NCBI GenBank assembly: GCA_020073215.1
Contig: JAIQFO010000048.1
Coordinates: 1 to 37,012, forward strand
Length of the DNA: 37,012 nucleotides
DNA from: Terriglobia bacterium
Lineage (GTDB): Bacteria; Acidobacteriota; Terriglobia; Terriglobales; Acidobacteriaceae
Reading direction: 5' to 3'
Part shown: piece after piece, positions 25,120 through 33,057 of the stretch
Position numbering within the stretch: the stretch's first letter is position 1
How the letters are laid out: every line of letters begins with the position of its first letter
Program-made: the position numbers and the translations under genes
The notes under the pieces: model-generated
What the model was told of the DNA's origin: nothing
The model's input: the letters and a program-made list of their open reading frames with translations, nothing else
Databases searched by the model: none

Positions 25120-25186
25120 TGAGGTCTAATTTACTTTACTACGAAATGGAAGGCACGAAGAAGTTCTCAGTTCCAGCATCTTGAGC

Positions 25187-25307
25187 GTAGCGCCGCCGTC
25201 CCGGCGGCTATCCGGCGGGCGTTCCTTCGACAAGCTCAGGGCAGGCTCTCGCCCGCCGAGCCGCGGGCGAGACGCCCTCGGGACAGCCGGCAAGATGCCG
25301 GCGCTAC
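25187..25307. repeat. REP-type element pair between kinase and regulator
   Basis: Starts GTAGCGCCGCCGTCCCGGCG and ends in the inverted head GCCGGCGCTAC. It is closely related to the copy at 15878-16000. It sits between the histidine kinase and response regulator genes of one transcription unit and may lower or separate expression of the regulator. Confidence 0.85.
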
Positions 25308-25354
25308 GCTTAAATATACTGAGAACTGGGAATTTTCTCGGGGGGTACTCGCTT

Positions 25355-26572
25355 CTACGAAGCTTCGACCTCATCGATGGCCATGGAGAATGGCAACAAC
25401 ACCTCAAACCGGCTTCCTTTTCCCACTACGCTCGACACTTCGATGCGGCCATGGTGTTCTTCCACGATACGGCGGGCTAGCGAAAGGCCGAGGCCGGTGC
25501 CATTGCCCTTGGTGGTGAAGAAGGGGCGGAAGATGTTCGGCAGGTTCTGGGCTGGTATACCGCGTCCCGAGTCGCTGACCACTACACTGGCGTAGCCCTC
25601 TCGCGTGCCGGTCACGACCCGTACTGTGCCCGCGCCGTCGATGGCCTGCACGGCGTTCAGGAGCAAATTCAGAAGCACCTGATGAATCTGATCGCTGTCG
25701 TGCTCGACTTCGGGCAGATCGGGCGCGCGCTCGATTTCGATCTTGATGGGGCGGGAGAGCACCTGCTGGCGAACCAGCATGACGGTGTGTTCGACGGTGG
25801 TATTGAGGTTGCTCCGCGACATATGCGGCGGATGAGGGCGCGCAGTTTCGAGGAGATCGGTGAGAATGCGGTCGATCTGCGCGATTTCCAGGCGAACATC
25901 CTTTACCACGGCGCGGGCCGGACTGGTGGAAGGGAGATCGCGGCCGATGATTTCGATGACTCCGGCGATGCCCGCGAGCGGGTTGCGAATCTCGTGGGCC
26001 AGGCCGGCGGCCATTTCGCCGAGGGTTGCGAGGTGCTCGGCGCGCGAGATCTGGGTGTGATGCAGGCGCTCAATTTCTTCGCGGCTCTCGCGCAACTGTT
26101 GCATCATGTGGTTGAAGTTGCGGCCGAGGTCTCCGATTTCGTCGTTGCGCTGGGAGAAGCTGACGGCTACGTCGAGATCGCCTTCGCTGACCAGGGCGAT
26201 TTTCTCCTGCAATTCGACCATGGGGCGCTGAATCAAATAGGCGAGAGCGACGAGGGAAACGGCGCAGATGACCACCGCTCCCGCTCCCGCCACGATCAGC
26301 ACCGCGTGGCGCTCCGGGTCGCGCAAAGATACGGTGGCCAGCGTGAACAGCAGCAGCCCCGCCAGCAGCACGAGCCCGACCGGCAGAATTGCCTTGAGCT
26401 GCCAATTAAAGCGCATGGAACCCAATCGGAAGTCCTCCCGCTGCGACGAACCTTGGAACGACGAACCCTGGGACGACGAAGTTGCCGCCGACGAACCTGC
26501 GGACGGCACGGGCTCGCTGCCACCAGGCACTGCCAGGTTCGATGCGGATTGGGGAGGGCTAAGCATAAGCAT
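25355..26572 (-). CDS. Membrane sensor histidine kinase
   Basis: This 405-residue kinase has two membrane segments (about 61-82 and 90-114) with only a short loop between them, so it has no external sensing domain. A HAMP linker follows (115-168), then the H-box with His193 in LAHEIRNPLAG, an N-box (LLNLLLNAVQAIDG), and G-boxes (SDSGRGIP, GNGTGLGLSLARR). It should phosphorylate the NtrC-type regulator encoded next downstream. Its start overlaps the end of ccsA by 14 bases, tying it to the cytochrome assembly genes. The first 50 residues are Ser/Gln-rich; a later start at Met53 is possible. The signal may be the membrane or redox state, which is inference. Confidence 0.93.
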   Translation of the reverse strand: MLMLSPPQSASNLAVPGGSEPVPSAGSSAATSSSQGSSFQGSSQREDFRLGSMRFNWQLKAILPVGLVLLAGLLLFTLATVSLRDPERHAVLIVAGAGAVVICAVSLVALAYLIQRPMVELQEKIALVSEGDLDVAVSFSQRNDEIGDLGRNFNHMMQQLRESREEIERLHHTQISRAEHLATLGEMAAGLAHEIRNPLAGIAGVIEIIGRDLPSTSPARAVVKDVRLEIAQIDRILTDLLETARPHPPHMSRSNLNTTVEHTVMLVRQQVLSRPIKIEIERAPDLPEVEHDSDQIHQVLLNLLLNAVQAIDGAGTVRVVTGTREGYASVVVSDSGRGIPAQNLPNIFRPFFTTKGNGTGLGLSLARRIVEEHHGRIEVSSVVGKGSRFEVLLPFSMAIDEVEAS

Positions 26573-27968
26573 GCAATCCGGGCAGCAAGTACGTCACTCC
26601 GAAGAAAGTGAACATGACCACGGCAAAACCGCCGATGGCGAAGTAAGCGGCACGACGGCCACGCCATCCGCGCGTGATGCGCATGTGCAAGTACAGGGCG
26701 TACACCAGCCAGGTAATCGCGGCCCAGGTTTCTTTGGGATCCCAACTCCAATACGAGCCCCAGGTCTGGTTCGCCCAGTAGGCTCCGGCGGCGATCATCA
26801 AGGTTAAAAGGGGGAAGGCGAGACAGATGGTTTTGTAAGTGACGCGGTCAAGGTTGTCGGCTGTGGGCAGCAAACGCTCGAGATCCGTGCGCCGCCACAA
26901 CAGCAGCAAATAAAGCAGGGAGATAAAGACGCCGCCCACCAAACCCGACAGTATGAAGGGGGAAGCGGCGAGGCTTGTCGGGAATAATCCGTCGGCGTCG
27001 AGCGATGGATATTGGCCATCGCGGGCGCGCACCAGAAACATGACCAGCGCCATCACCTGAAGGAGAATGCTGAGGAAGACGGCGCGATTGGCGAGAGTCA
27101 AGAAGTTGTCGCGGTTCGTCTTCTTCCAACGCGAGAGAGCATAGAGGACCAGCGGCGATGCGACCACCAGGAGAGTCAGCGTCATCAGCCAGCCGAGCTC
27201 CGGAATAGTGACGAACAAGCGGACGCCCTTGGAGAGGAAAACCTCCGACTTCTGTTCCGGATTCCACGCCGACAGGCTCAGCCCGCCCCACTTCTCGAAG
27301 CGGGTCAAGACGACGCTCGCGTAAATCGCCAGGGTGCTGGCGCTGGTTACGGCGAGGAAAGTCTCGGTTTTCATCTTGTCCTGGATCAGGAACATCGCGG
27401 CCAGCGCGAAGCTGAGCGCGCAGGCGGCGTAGGCCAGCATGGCGAGGGTGACGTGCACATGCAGCCAGGTCGATTGCAAGGCGGGAACCAGCGGATGCAC
27501 TTCGGTCCGCAGCAATTGCATCAGGACCACGCCCACGATCGCCACGGGCATGGTCACCGTGCCAATGACTTTCACGCCATATTTCTTTTCGGCGACCAGG
27601 GTGAGCACGGCCAGCGTCCACACGAAGCTGAGCAGCATTTCGTAGACGCTGGCAAAGGGCGGATGTCCGGCTTCGTACCAGCGGTGGGCGACGGCTGCGG
27701 TGTTGGCGAACAATCCCAGCCAGGTGGCGAACGACGCTGCCTTCACGTAGGACTCGGTTCCGGTGACTCCAAATCCCAGATACAGCGCGCCGGCGCCGGA
27801 GTAGAAAATCAAGGTGGCGAAGAGCAGATTCGTCTCATTCAACAAATTGCCGCTTTTCACCACGTTGAGAAATGCCATGAACAGCAGGAACGCGATGGCC
27901 AATCCGACCAGTACGATCAGGGTCATGCCGGTTGCCGGTTGCTGCTGTTCTGTTTTTGCTTGTGCCAT
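26559..27968 (-). CDS. ccsA: System II cytochrome c assembly protein CcsA
   Basis: CcsA (also called ResC or CcsB in some databases) is a multi-pass membrane protein that, with ResB/Ccs1, moves heme out of the cell and attaches it to CxxCH sites. The 469-residue protein has the tryptophan-rich WWD motif near the C-terminus (WGSYWSWDPKETWAAITW) and conserved heme-binding His residues such as YEAGHPP and TWLHVHVTLAM. It carries an N-terminal extension relative to short CcsA proteins. The gene lies after resB and overlaps the kinase gene by 14 bases. It serves the 16-heme and monoheme cytochromes of this window. Confidence 0.95.
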   Translation of the reverse strand: MAQAKTEQQQPATGMTLIVLVGLAIAFLLFMAFLNVVKSGNLLNETNLLFATLIFYSGAGALYLGFGVTGTESYVKAASFATWLGLFANTAAVAHRWYEAGHPPFASVYEMLLSFVWTLAVLTLVAEKKYGVKVIGTVTMPVAIVGVVLMQLLRTEVHPLVPALQSTWLHVHVTLAMLAYAACALSFALAAMFLIQDKMKTETFLAVTSASTLAIYASVVLTRFEKWGGLSLSAWNPEQKSEVFLSKGVRLFVTIPELGWLMTLTLLVVASPLVLYALSRWKKTNRDNFLTLANRAVFLSILLQVMALVMFLVRARDGQYPSLDADGLFPTSLAASPFILSGLVGGVFISLLYLLLLWRRTDLERLLPTADNLDRVTYKTICLAFPLLTLMIAAGAYWANQTWGSYWSWDPKETWAAITWLVYALYLHMRITRGWRGRRAAYFAIGGFAVVMFTFFGVTYLLPGLHAYA

Positions 27969-28220
27969 TCAGGTTCTCCCAATAAGACGTTTCAGTGCAA
28001 GTAATGACTGCCCCCAGCGGCTAAAGAGGCTGCGGAAAAAGTCACGTCGCGAACCGCAGCGGCCCTCAGCGGCTGAAGCCGCCATTGATTTTGCGATACT
28101 TACGGCACGACTGAAGTCGTGCCCTTCCCAAAACCGGCCCGAACCGCGGCTTTTCCGCATCCTGTGAAGCCGCGCCCGTTCAAAACCACGCTTTTGAAAC
28201 CACCCCGTTTAGAACTAAAG
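27969..28220. repeat. Intergenic hairpin repeats between resB and ccsA
   Basis: Two perfect hairpins share a TGAA or GA loop: GCGGCT-GA-AGCCGC (28069-28082) and GGCACGAC-TGAA-GTCGTGCC (28104-28123). Such paired stems look like a dispersed repeat of this genome type. The gap splits resB from ccsA, so the messenger may be processed here. No gene is seen. Confidence 0.7.
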
Positions 28221-29699
28221 TCAAACTCTGAGTGTTTCCGCCGCCCGGGTAGCAATCGGTTCGCTCGCGGAGGTCCTCGGAACAGTTTTCAGTTCCTTTT
28301 CCACTAACCCCAGCAAATCGTTGAAGCGCTGCGCGAACGCGTCGCGGTTGCGGTTCGCGCTTCCCCCGATCCACAACCGGGTTTTGCCGGTCTTGGGATC
28401 GCGAACCGGTACGGCCCAAAACCGCATGTGGACCACGTAAAACACGAATGACAGTCCCACACCCATGAGCACTACGCCGCACCAGACTCCCCACTGCCCT
28501 GGTTCGTGCGAAACCTGCAAGCCGGTAAAGTGGCCCATCTTCAGATCGGTGGCCTGAAACAGGTAAGGCGCCTTCGAGTTGTCGGCTACGTCGTCGAGCT
28601 GTGGGAACCAGACATCGTAGTCTTTGGCGGCGCTTTTGGAAGTGACAACCAGGTGCGCGGCCGGGTTCTGCAGTTCATTCGATTTCCGGTAAACCTGCCC
28701 GTCGCGGACGGCGTAGTCGGGAATGAATTCGGCGAACCGCACTGTGGTGTCGGCATCGAGCGAGACCGTGTCGTTTACCGCCAATCCGAATTCCTGCTTC
28801 TGGCTTCCCTGCTTTTGACCATGCCCGTTGCTGGGCATGGCGACCAACATCAGTTTGTCGACCTTGCCATTGGGACCGTAACTCGACTGGTAGAAGCGGA
28901 CTCCGCTGTAAAGCAGCGGATCGTTGACGACAATTTCTTTGCTGCGCACATCCCGCCCGTCTTCGATTACGGCCAGTTTGGACCACCACTTTTTGGGCGT
29001 GCCGTCTTTGTAGTTTTCCTGACCGGCGGCATCGCAGCGAATGGCAAACGGGAGCGTGCGGATGGCACCGTCGCGCAGCTCCACGCGGTTGGAGGTTTGT
29101 CCCTCATTCAGATTCAGCGTGCCCCGCCAGCCCCAAATACCGTCGACCACGGTGCCCAGGAAAATAAGCAGAAGGCTGGCGTGAACGATGTAGACGGCGA
29201 GTTCGGAAATGCGGTGGCGTTCGGCGAAAATTCCGAAGTGGTCTTCGCGCACCACCCTCTCCGGTTTAAATCCCAGCGAGTGCAGCGCGCGCTCGGCCGC
29301 CACCAGCCCGGCTTCTTCGTCGGCTATCGGAACCAATTTCTGCGGATGCAAAGCGCGGCGGAAGCTTTCATCGGGATATTTGTAGGGGCGCGCGAAGTAG
29401 CGCCAGGAGTTGGGAAAACGATCGATCGAAGCCGCGACGATGCAAAGGCTGACCAGCAGCACCAGTCCGAGGAACCACCAGGAGTGGAATACGTCGGTCA
29501 AGCCGACCGCGTCCAGGATGCGAAGGGTCTGAGGGGAATAGGCGTTCTGCATCTCGTCGGGTTCGGTGACGGGGCGCTGCAGGACGATAGTTCCGACCGC
29601 CGAGAGAATCACGACCAGGATCAGCAGAACCACGCCGGTCTGGATGGAAGCAATGGTGCGCCAAGTTTTGTGGGCAAATGTACGCAACGCTACAGCCAT
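28221..29699 (-). CDS. resB: System II cytochrome c assembly protein ResB
   Basis: ResB (Ccs1) works with CcsA in system II cytochrome c maturation. This 492-residue protein has three N-terminal membrane segments (near TGVVLLILVVILSAVGTIVL, FLGLVLLVSLCIVAASI and VYIVHASLLLIFLGTVV), a large external domain, and a fourth membrane segment near the C-terminus (VLMGVGLSFVFYVVHMRFW). I chose the ATG at 29699, which has GGGGAG 6 bases upstream; a TTG at 29732 would add 11 residues and lies inside the promoter. A strong sigma-54 promoter ends 30 bases before the ATG. It heads resB-ccsA-kinase-regulator and is divergent from the 16-heme cytochrome. Confidence 0.94.
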   Translation of the reverse strand: MAVALRTFAHKTWRTIASIQTGVVLLILVVILSAVGTIVLQRPVTEPDEMQNAYSPQTLRILDAVGLTDVFHSWWFLGLVLLVSLCIVAASIDRFPNSWRYFARPYKYPDESFRRALHPQKLVPIADEEAGLVAAERALHSLGFKPERVVREDHFGIFAERHRISELAVYIVHASLLLIFLGTVVDGIWGWRGTLNLNEGQTSNRVELRDGAIRTLPFAIRCDAAGQENYKDGTPKKWWSKLAVIEDGRDVRSKEIVVNDPLLYSGVRFYQSSYGPNGKVDKLMLVAMPSNGHGQKQGSQKQEFGLAVNDTVSLDADTTVRFAEFIPDYAVRDGQVYRKSNELQNPAAHLVVTSKSAAKDYDVWFPQLDDVADNSKAPYLFQATDLKMGHFTGLQVSHEPGQWGVWCGVVLMGVGLSFVFYVVHMRFWAVPVRDPKTGKTRLWIGGSANRNRDAFAQRFNDLLGLVEKELKTVPRTSASEPIATRAAETLRV

Positions 29700-29726
29700 T
29701 ATCCACTCCCCTGTTCCCGGTTTGAA

Positions 29727-29744
29727 ATGCAAGTTCCGCGCCAG
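29727..29744 (-). promoter_or_regulatory. Sigma-54 (-24/-12) promoter of resB
   Basis: On the minus strand CTGGCGCG-GAAC-TTGCA matches YTGGCACG-N4-TTGCW with one mismatch; GG (29742-29741) and GC (29730-29729) are 10 bases apart. Transcription would start near 29718, 18 bases before the resB ATG, leaving just room for the GGGGAG ribosome site. Confidence 0.72.
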
Positions 29745-29856
29745 ACGTAACCTTGCGCGTAACCGATAGATTTAGTGGGAGTTAGCGGACAAGATGGGGA
29801 TGGCCGGGAGGGTCCGTTTGGGCTAAATCGCGCATTCTGGCCCAGTTCGGTGGGAA

Positions 29857-29893
29857 TTGACACACATCACAGCCGGTTCGTGATCATTCTCAC
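29857..29893. promoter_or_regulatory. Two CRP/FNR-type dyads in the resB/16-heme divergent region
   Basis: GTGA-TCATTC-TCAC (29880-29893) is a perfect GTGA-N6-TCAC dyad. A mixed one, TTGA-CACACA-TCAC (29857-29870), has an FNR-like left half and a CRP-like right half and starts 23 bases earlier. They lie about 150 bases upstream of the resB promoter and 250 bases before the cytochrome start. Confidence 0.6.
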
Positions 29894-30140
29894 TGAGCCG
29901 CGTGATGGGGTGCTAAGCGCTTTGCGGCGGGCCCGCAGTGGATTCCTTGGGGCATTTCGCCGAGGGGGCTGCGGCAGAAAGCCCATCCGTCGCTGATCAT
30001 GTCCGGGCCAGAGGTCTCCAGGTCGGGCGGAATGTTTTTGTCAACCTGCTCTTGCTCAATTAGTTACGGCCAGCTCGCAACTCGTTCCGCACTTCATGTG
30101 ATACGGTGATTTTCGTGCATAGAGATCCTCCGGAGGCCGT
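29894..30140. other. Leader region of the 16-heme cytochrome
   Basis: No gene is seen here. CGG-N10-GTGCA at 30104-30119 has the GG-N10-GC spacing of sigma-54 promoters but otherwise fits poorly, so I do not call it a promoter. CGGAGG at 30131-30136 is the ribosome site of the cytochrome gene. Confidence 0.4.
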
Positions 30141-31619
30141 GTGAGAGTGTTCCCCCATCGCATCTGGTTCCGCAAGAAGGTCGCAAACGGCCGCAGCTTC
30201 GGTAGTGACGTCCTGATTTTCATTGCCGCGATCGCGCTGCTGGTGGTGCGTGCCGCCGCCGCGGTTCATCCCGTTCCTCTGGATAAGAACGTCGACGCCG
30301 CCAAGTGCCTGGAATGCCATGAGGATAAGTCGAAAGGCAAGTTCCTGCATTCCGCCATCGCGACGGGCTGCTTGAGCTGCCATGAAGTTCGGGTCAACCG
30401 GGATATCACGCGCATAAAGCTCATCACCTCGACCCCGCAGAGACTTTGCGTCAGCTGCCACGCCGACAAGGACTCGGCAACCCTGAAAGGCACGGTGCAT
30501 CCGCCCGCCGTGCGCGATTGCATCAAATGTCACGACCCGCATGTTTCCGATAACAAGAATCAGTTGTTGAAGGCCACGGCGGGAGAGAAGGGGAAGAATC
30601 TCTGTCTCGATTGCCACAACCAGGGACTGAACGTGCCGGAAAAAGGCAGCCGGCACGCCGCCCTCGACATGGGATGCGACACCTGCCACGTCACCCACAA
30701 AGTTGGGGAAAAGGGAAAGCAGGAATTCGACAACCACCTGACTAAGGCCGTGCCCGCGCTCTGCATCGACTGCCACGACGTCAAAGATGAGGCCCTCATC
30801 AAAACTCACCAGGGACAGCCCTTTGCGACGGCTACCTGCACGCAGTGCCACGATCCTCACCAGTCGGCACAGCCGAAGCTGCTGCAGAAGTTTACGCATC
30901 CGCCATTTGCCGACAAGACCTGCGAGATCTGCCACGCACCGGCCAAAGACGGCAAGGTGGTGTTGACCAACGCCGATACGAGAGCGCTGTGCGCGACCTG
31001 CCACAGCGATCAGGTCGAGAAGATCGACAAAGCCAAGGTGCCGCATCCGGGAGCCCAGGGAGAATGCATTGCTTGTCACAACCCGCACGCCGGCAAGACC
31101 CCCGGCTTCCTGCATCCCGATCCGGTCAGCGCTTGTCTGGCCTGCCATAGCGATCAGGCGGACCAGTTCAAGAAGGCGCATCTGCATCAACCCGCGTTTG
31201 GCCAGGGATGCGCGATCTGTCACGAGCCGCACGGCGGGGACAACGATCACCTGTTGCGCACCAAGAAGCCGGAGACGCTGTGCCTTGAGTGTCACGGGCC
31301 CGACTCTCCGGCACCGAAGAAGCTCGAAGCCGAGCATCTGGTCACCATCCTCGAGGGGAAAGTGAAGCTCCCCGAGGATTACTTCACGAAGAACAAGACG
31401 GTCGTGCTGCCGCTGAAGTTTGGACGCGGGCATCCGACCGAAGGCCATCCGGTTGCCGACATCGTCGACCCGAGCGATGTCACCAAGCTGCGGGCGCAGA
31501 TCAACTGCATGTCGTGCCACCAGCCGCATGCGTCGGCGCAGCCTGGCCTGCTGGTGAAGGACCAAGCCAACAATCTTGCATTCTGCGCCAGTTGTCACAA
31601 GGATCTGACGAAGAAGTAG
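30141..31619 (+). CDS. Secreted 16-heme cytochrome c (doubled CXXCH)
   Basis: This 492-residue exported protein has 16 CxxCH heme sites, the first CLECH near residue 56 and the last CASCH near 486. Many come in the 'doubled CXXCH' style (CIKCHDPH, CTQCHDPH, CIACHNPH, CAICHEPH, CMSCHQPH), often followed by a LL/FL segment. A signal anchor or signal peptide spans about 22-41 (FGSDVLIFIAAIALLVVRAA). The GTG at 30141 has GGAGG 4 bases upstream; a GTG at 30147 has better spacing (10 bases). It probably forms a heme wire at the periplasm or cell surface. The next gene encodes a beta-propeller, 20 bases on. System II assembly genes lie divergently. The electron partner is unknown. Confidence 0.94.
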   Translation: MRVFPHRIWFRKKVANGRSFGSDVLIFIAAIALLVVRAAAAVHPVPLDKNVDAAKCLECHEDKSKGKFLHSAIATGCLSCHEVRVNRDITRIKLITSTPQRLCVSCHADKDSATLKGTVHPPAVRDCIKCHDPHVSDNKNQLLKATAGEKGKNLCLDCHNQGLNVPEKGSRHAALDMGCDTCHVTHKVGEKGKQEFDNHLTKAVPALCIDCHDVKDEALIKTHQGQPFATATCTQCHDPHQSAQPKLLQKFTHPPFADKTCEICHAPAKDGKVVLTNADTRALCATCHSDQVEKIDKAKVPHPGAQGECIACHNPHAGKTPGFLHPDPVSACLACHSDQADQFKKAHLHQPAFGQGCAICHEPHGGDNDHLLRTKKPETLCLECHGPDSPAPKKLEAEHLVTILEGKVKLPEDYFTKNKTVVLPLKFGRGHPTEGHPVADIVDPSDVTKLRAQINCMSCHQPHASAQPGLLVKDQANNLAFCASCHKDLTKK

Positions 31620-31639
31620 TTCGCATGAGGAGAATGAAT

Positions 31640-32914
31640 ATGTCCGCCGTTACGACCAGTTGGATTCGCCATCTCAAGGGCCGGCTCGTGAGTTGTCCCG
31701 TGTTTGCCCTGACGATCTTTGCCCTGGTGCTTGTGCTGGCGCCCGGTTCGGCGTTCGCCGGCAAGAAGAAGAAGGCGGTTGCCGAGCCTAAGAAGATCCC
31801 GGTCATCGATTATTCGAACATCGTGTGGCCGAATCCTCCGGCCATTGCGCGCATCCGGTACCAGGCGTTCTACGCGGCCGAGAAGATCTCGCAGGTTGAC
31901 GCCAAGAACAACACCAAAAAGCAGAAATGGATGGACCGGCTTGCGGGCACGCAGCCGACTTCGGAAAACACCAAGGTTCTGTTCCAGCTCGTGGAACCGT
32001 ACGGCATCGTGGTCGATTCCAAGAACAACTTATACGTGGCGGATCAGAAGGTGGGCGCCATCTTCATCTTCAACACCGAGACGCGCGAGGTGGAACTGAT
32101 CAAGAACAAAGTTCACGCGCACTTCGTGCGCATCATTGGGCTGGCGATGGATGACGGCGACCGCTTGTTCGTTTCCGATCCCGGCCTGCGTCACGTTCTG
32201 GTGTTCAACGCCGCCCACAAGGCGGAAGACGTGATCACGGACGGGATGGTCAGTCCGGGGGCGCTGGCGATCGATCGCGAGAACCGGCAGCTCTATGTGT
32301 CGGATGTCAACCTCGATCAGGTACTGGTGTACGACGCGGACTCGCTCAAGCTGAAACGCACGATCGGCACCACCGGACACAACCATGAACTCACCAGCCC
32401 GGGAGATTTCGCGAGGCCAAGCGGGTTGGCGGTGGACGCGGAAGGCAATCTCTACGTTGCCGACACCTTGAATAACCGCATCGAGATCTTCGACGCCGAC
32501 GGCAAATTCATCAGTACTTTCGGGAAGAACGGCGATGGCCCGGGATACTTCGCGCGGCCCAAAGGGGTAGCGGTGGACGGGGATGGCCATATCTGGGTCG
32601 CGGATGGGATGCAGGATCGTGTCCAGGTGTTCAACCAGGAAGCGCGGTTACTCATCTCCTTTGGCGGCCACGGGCTGCTCCCCGGACAGTTCCAGGGATT
32701 GGTGGGCATCGCGGTTGACAAGAACAATCGCGTCTTCACCTCGGAAATCTTTCCGGGACGGGTACAGCAGTTCCGCTATGTGACAGATGCCGAGGCCGAG
32801 CAGTTACGCAAGGAACGGGAGGGGCAACGGGAGTCGAAAGTAGGAGCGGCGGAGAAAAGCGCGACCCCGGCCGCGTCCCCGGCTCCGGAGAGCAAGAACC
32901 CGCAAAGCCGCTAG
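31640..32914 (+). CDS. Secreted NHL-repeat beta-propeller protein
   Basis: This 424-residue protein has a signal peptide (residues 1-40, ending GSAFA/G) and NHL repeats forming a probable six-bladed propeller: VEPYGIVVDSKNNLYVADQ, ARPSGLAVDAEGNLYVADTL, ARPKGVAVDGDGHIWVADGM and others. It lacks visible heme or catalytic motifs and ends in a charged Ala/Pro tail. The ATG at 31640 has GAGGAG 7 bases upstream; ATGs at 31625 and 31634 fit less well. It follows the 16-heme cytochrome by 20 bases, so the two are surely one transcript, and the propeller may scaffold or dock the cytochrome. Confidence 0.9.
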   Translation: MSAVTTSWIRHLKGRLVSCPVFALTIFALVLVLAPGSAFAGKKKKAVAEPKKIPVIDYSNIVWPNPPAIARIRYQAFYAAEKISQVDAKNNTKKQKWMDRLAGTQPTSENTKVLFQLVEPYGIVVDSKNNLYVADQKVGAIFIFNTETREVELIKNKVHAHFVRIIGLAMDDGDRLFVSDPGLRHVLVFNAAHKAEDVITDGMVSPGALAIDRENRQLYVSDVNLDQVLVYDADSLKLKRTIGTTGHNHELTSPGDFARPSGLAVDAEGNLYVADTLNNRIEIFDADGKFISTFGKNGDGPGYFARPKGVAVDGDGHIWVADGMQDRVQVFNQEARLLISFGGHGLLPGQFQGLVGIAVDKNNRVFTSEIFPGRVQQFRYVTDAEAEQLRKEREGQRESKVGAAEKSATPAASPAPESKNPQSR

Positions 32915-32918
32915 CTGG

Positions 32919-32969
32919 TGTGGTGGCGGGGATCGGTTCCCCGACGGGGCAGAGCCCCGTCACCACACA
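32919..32969 (+). terminator. Long hairpin after the NHL gene
   Basis: TGTGGTGGCGGGG (32919-32931) pairs with CCCCGTCACCACACA (to 32969) with a single mismatch. A second stem, TTCCCCGACGGGGC, lies in the loop. It begins 5 bases after the stop codon. No T run follows, so it may be a terminator, an RNA-stabilising hairpin or a dispersed repeat. Confidence 0.55.
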
Positions 32970-33057
32970 AATCTGACCAACTCCGACAATGCAAACGATA
33001 CAGGATGCTAGAATTGTGCAGACCTGTTTCCCCGCTGATCCATTTGTCATCGTTCCC

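Noticed and set aside
28506..29750. 414-codon plus-strand open frame opposite resB
   Set aside because: ResB membrane segments and start signals lie on the minus strand; the plus frame has a composition typical of antisense.
30104..30119. Sigma-54 promoter of the 16-heme cytochrome
   Set aside because: Only the GG-N10-GC spacing and TGCA fit; the rest of the -24 element is absent.
30060..31598. 512-codon minus-strand open frame opposite the 16-heme cytochrome
   Set aside because: It mirrors a gene with 16 CxxCH sites; high GC keeps the antisense frame open. It has no family motifs.
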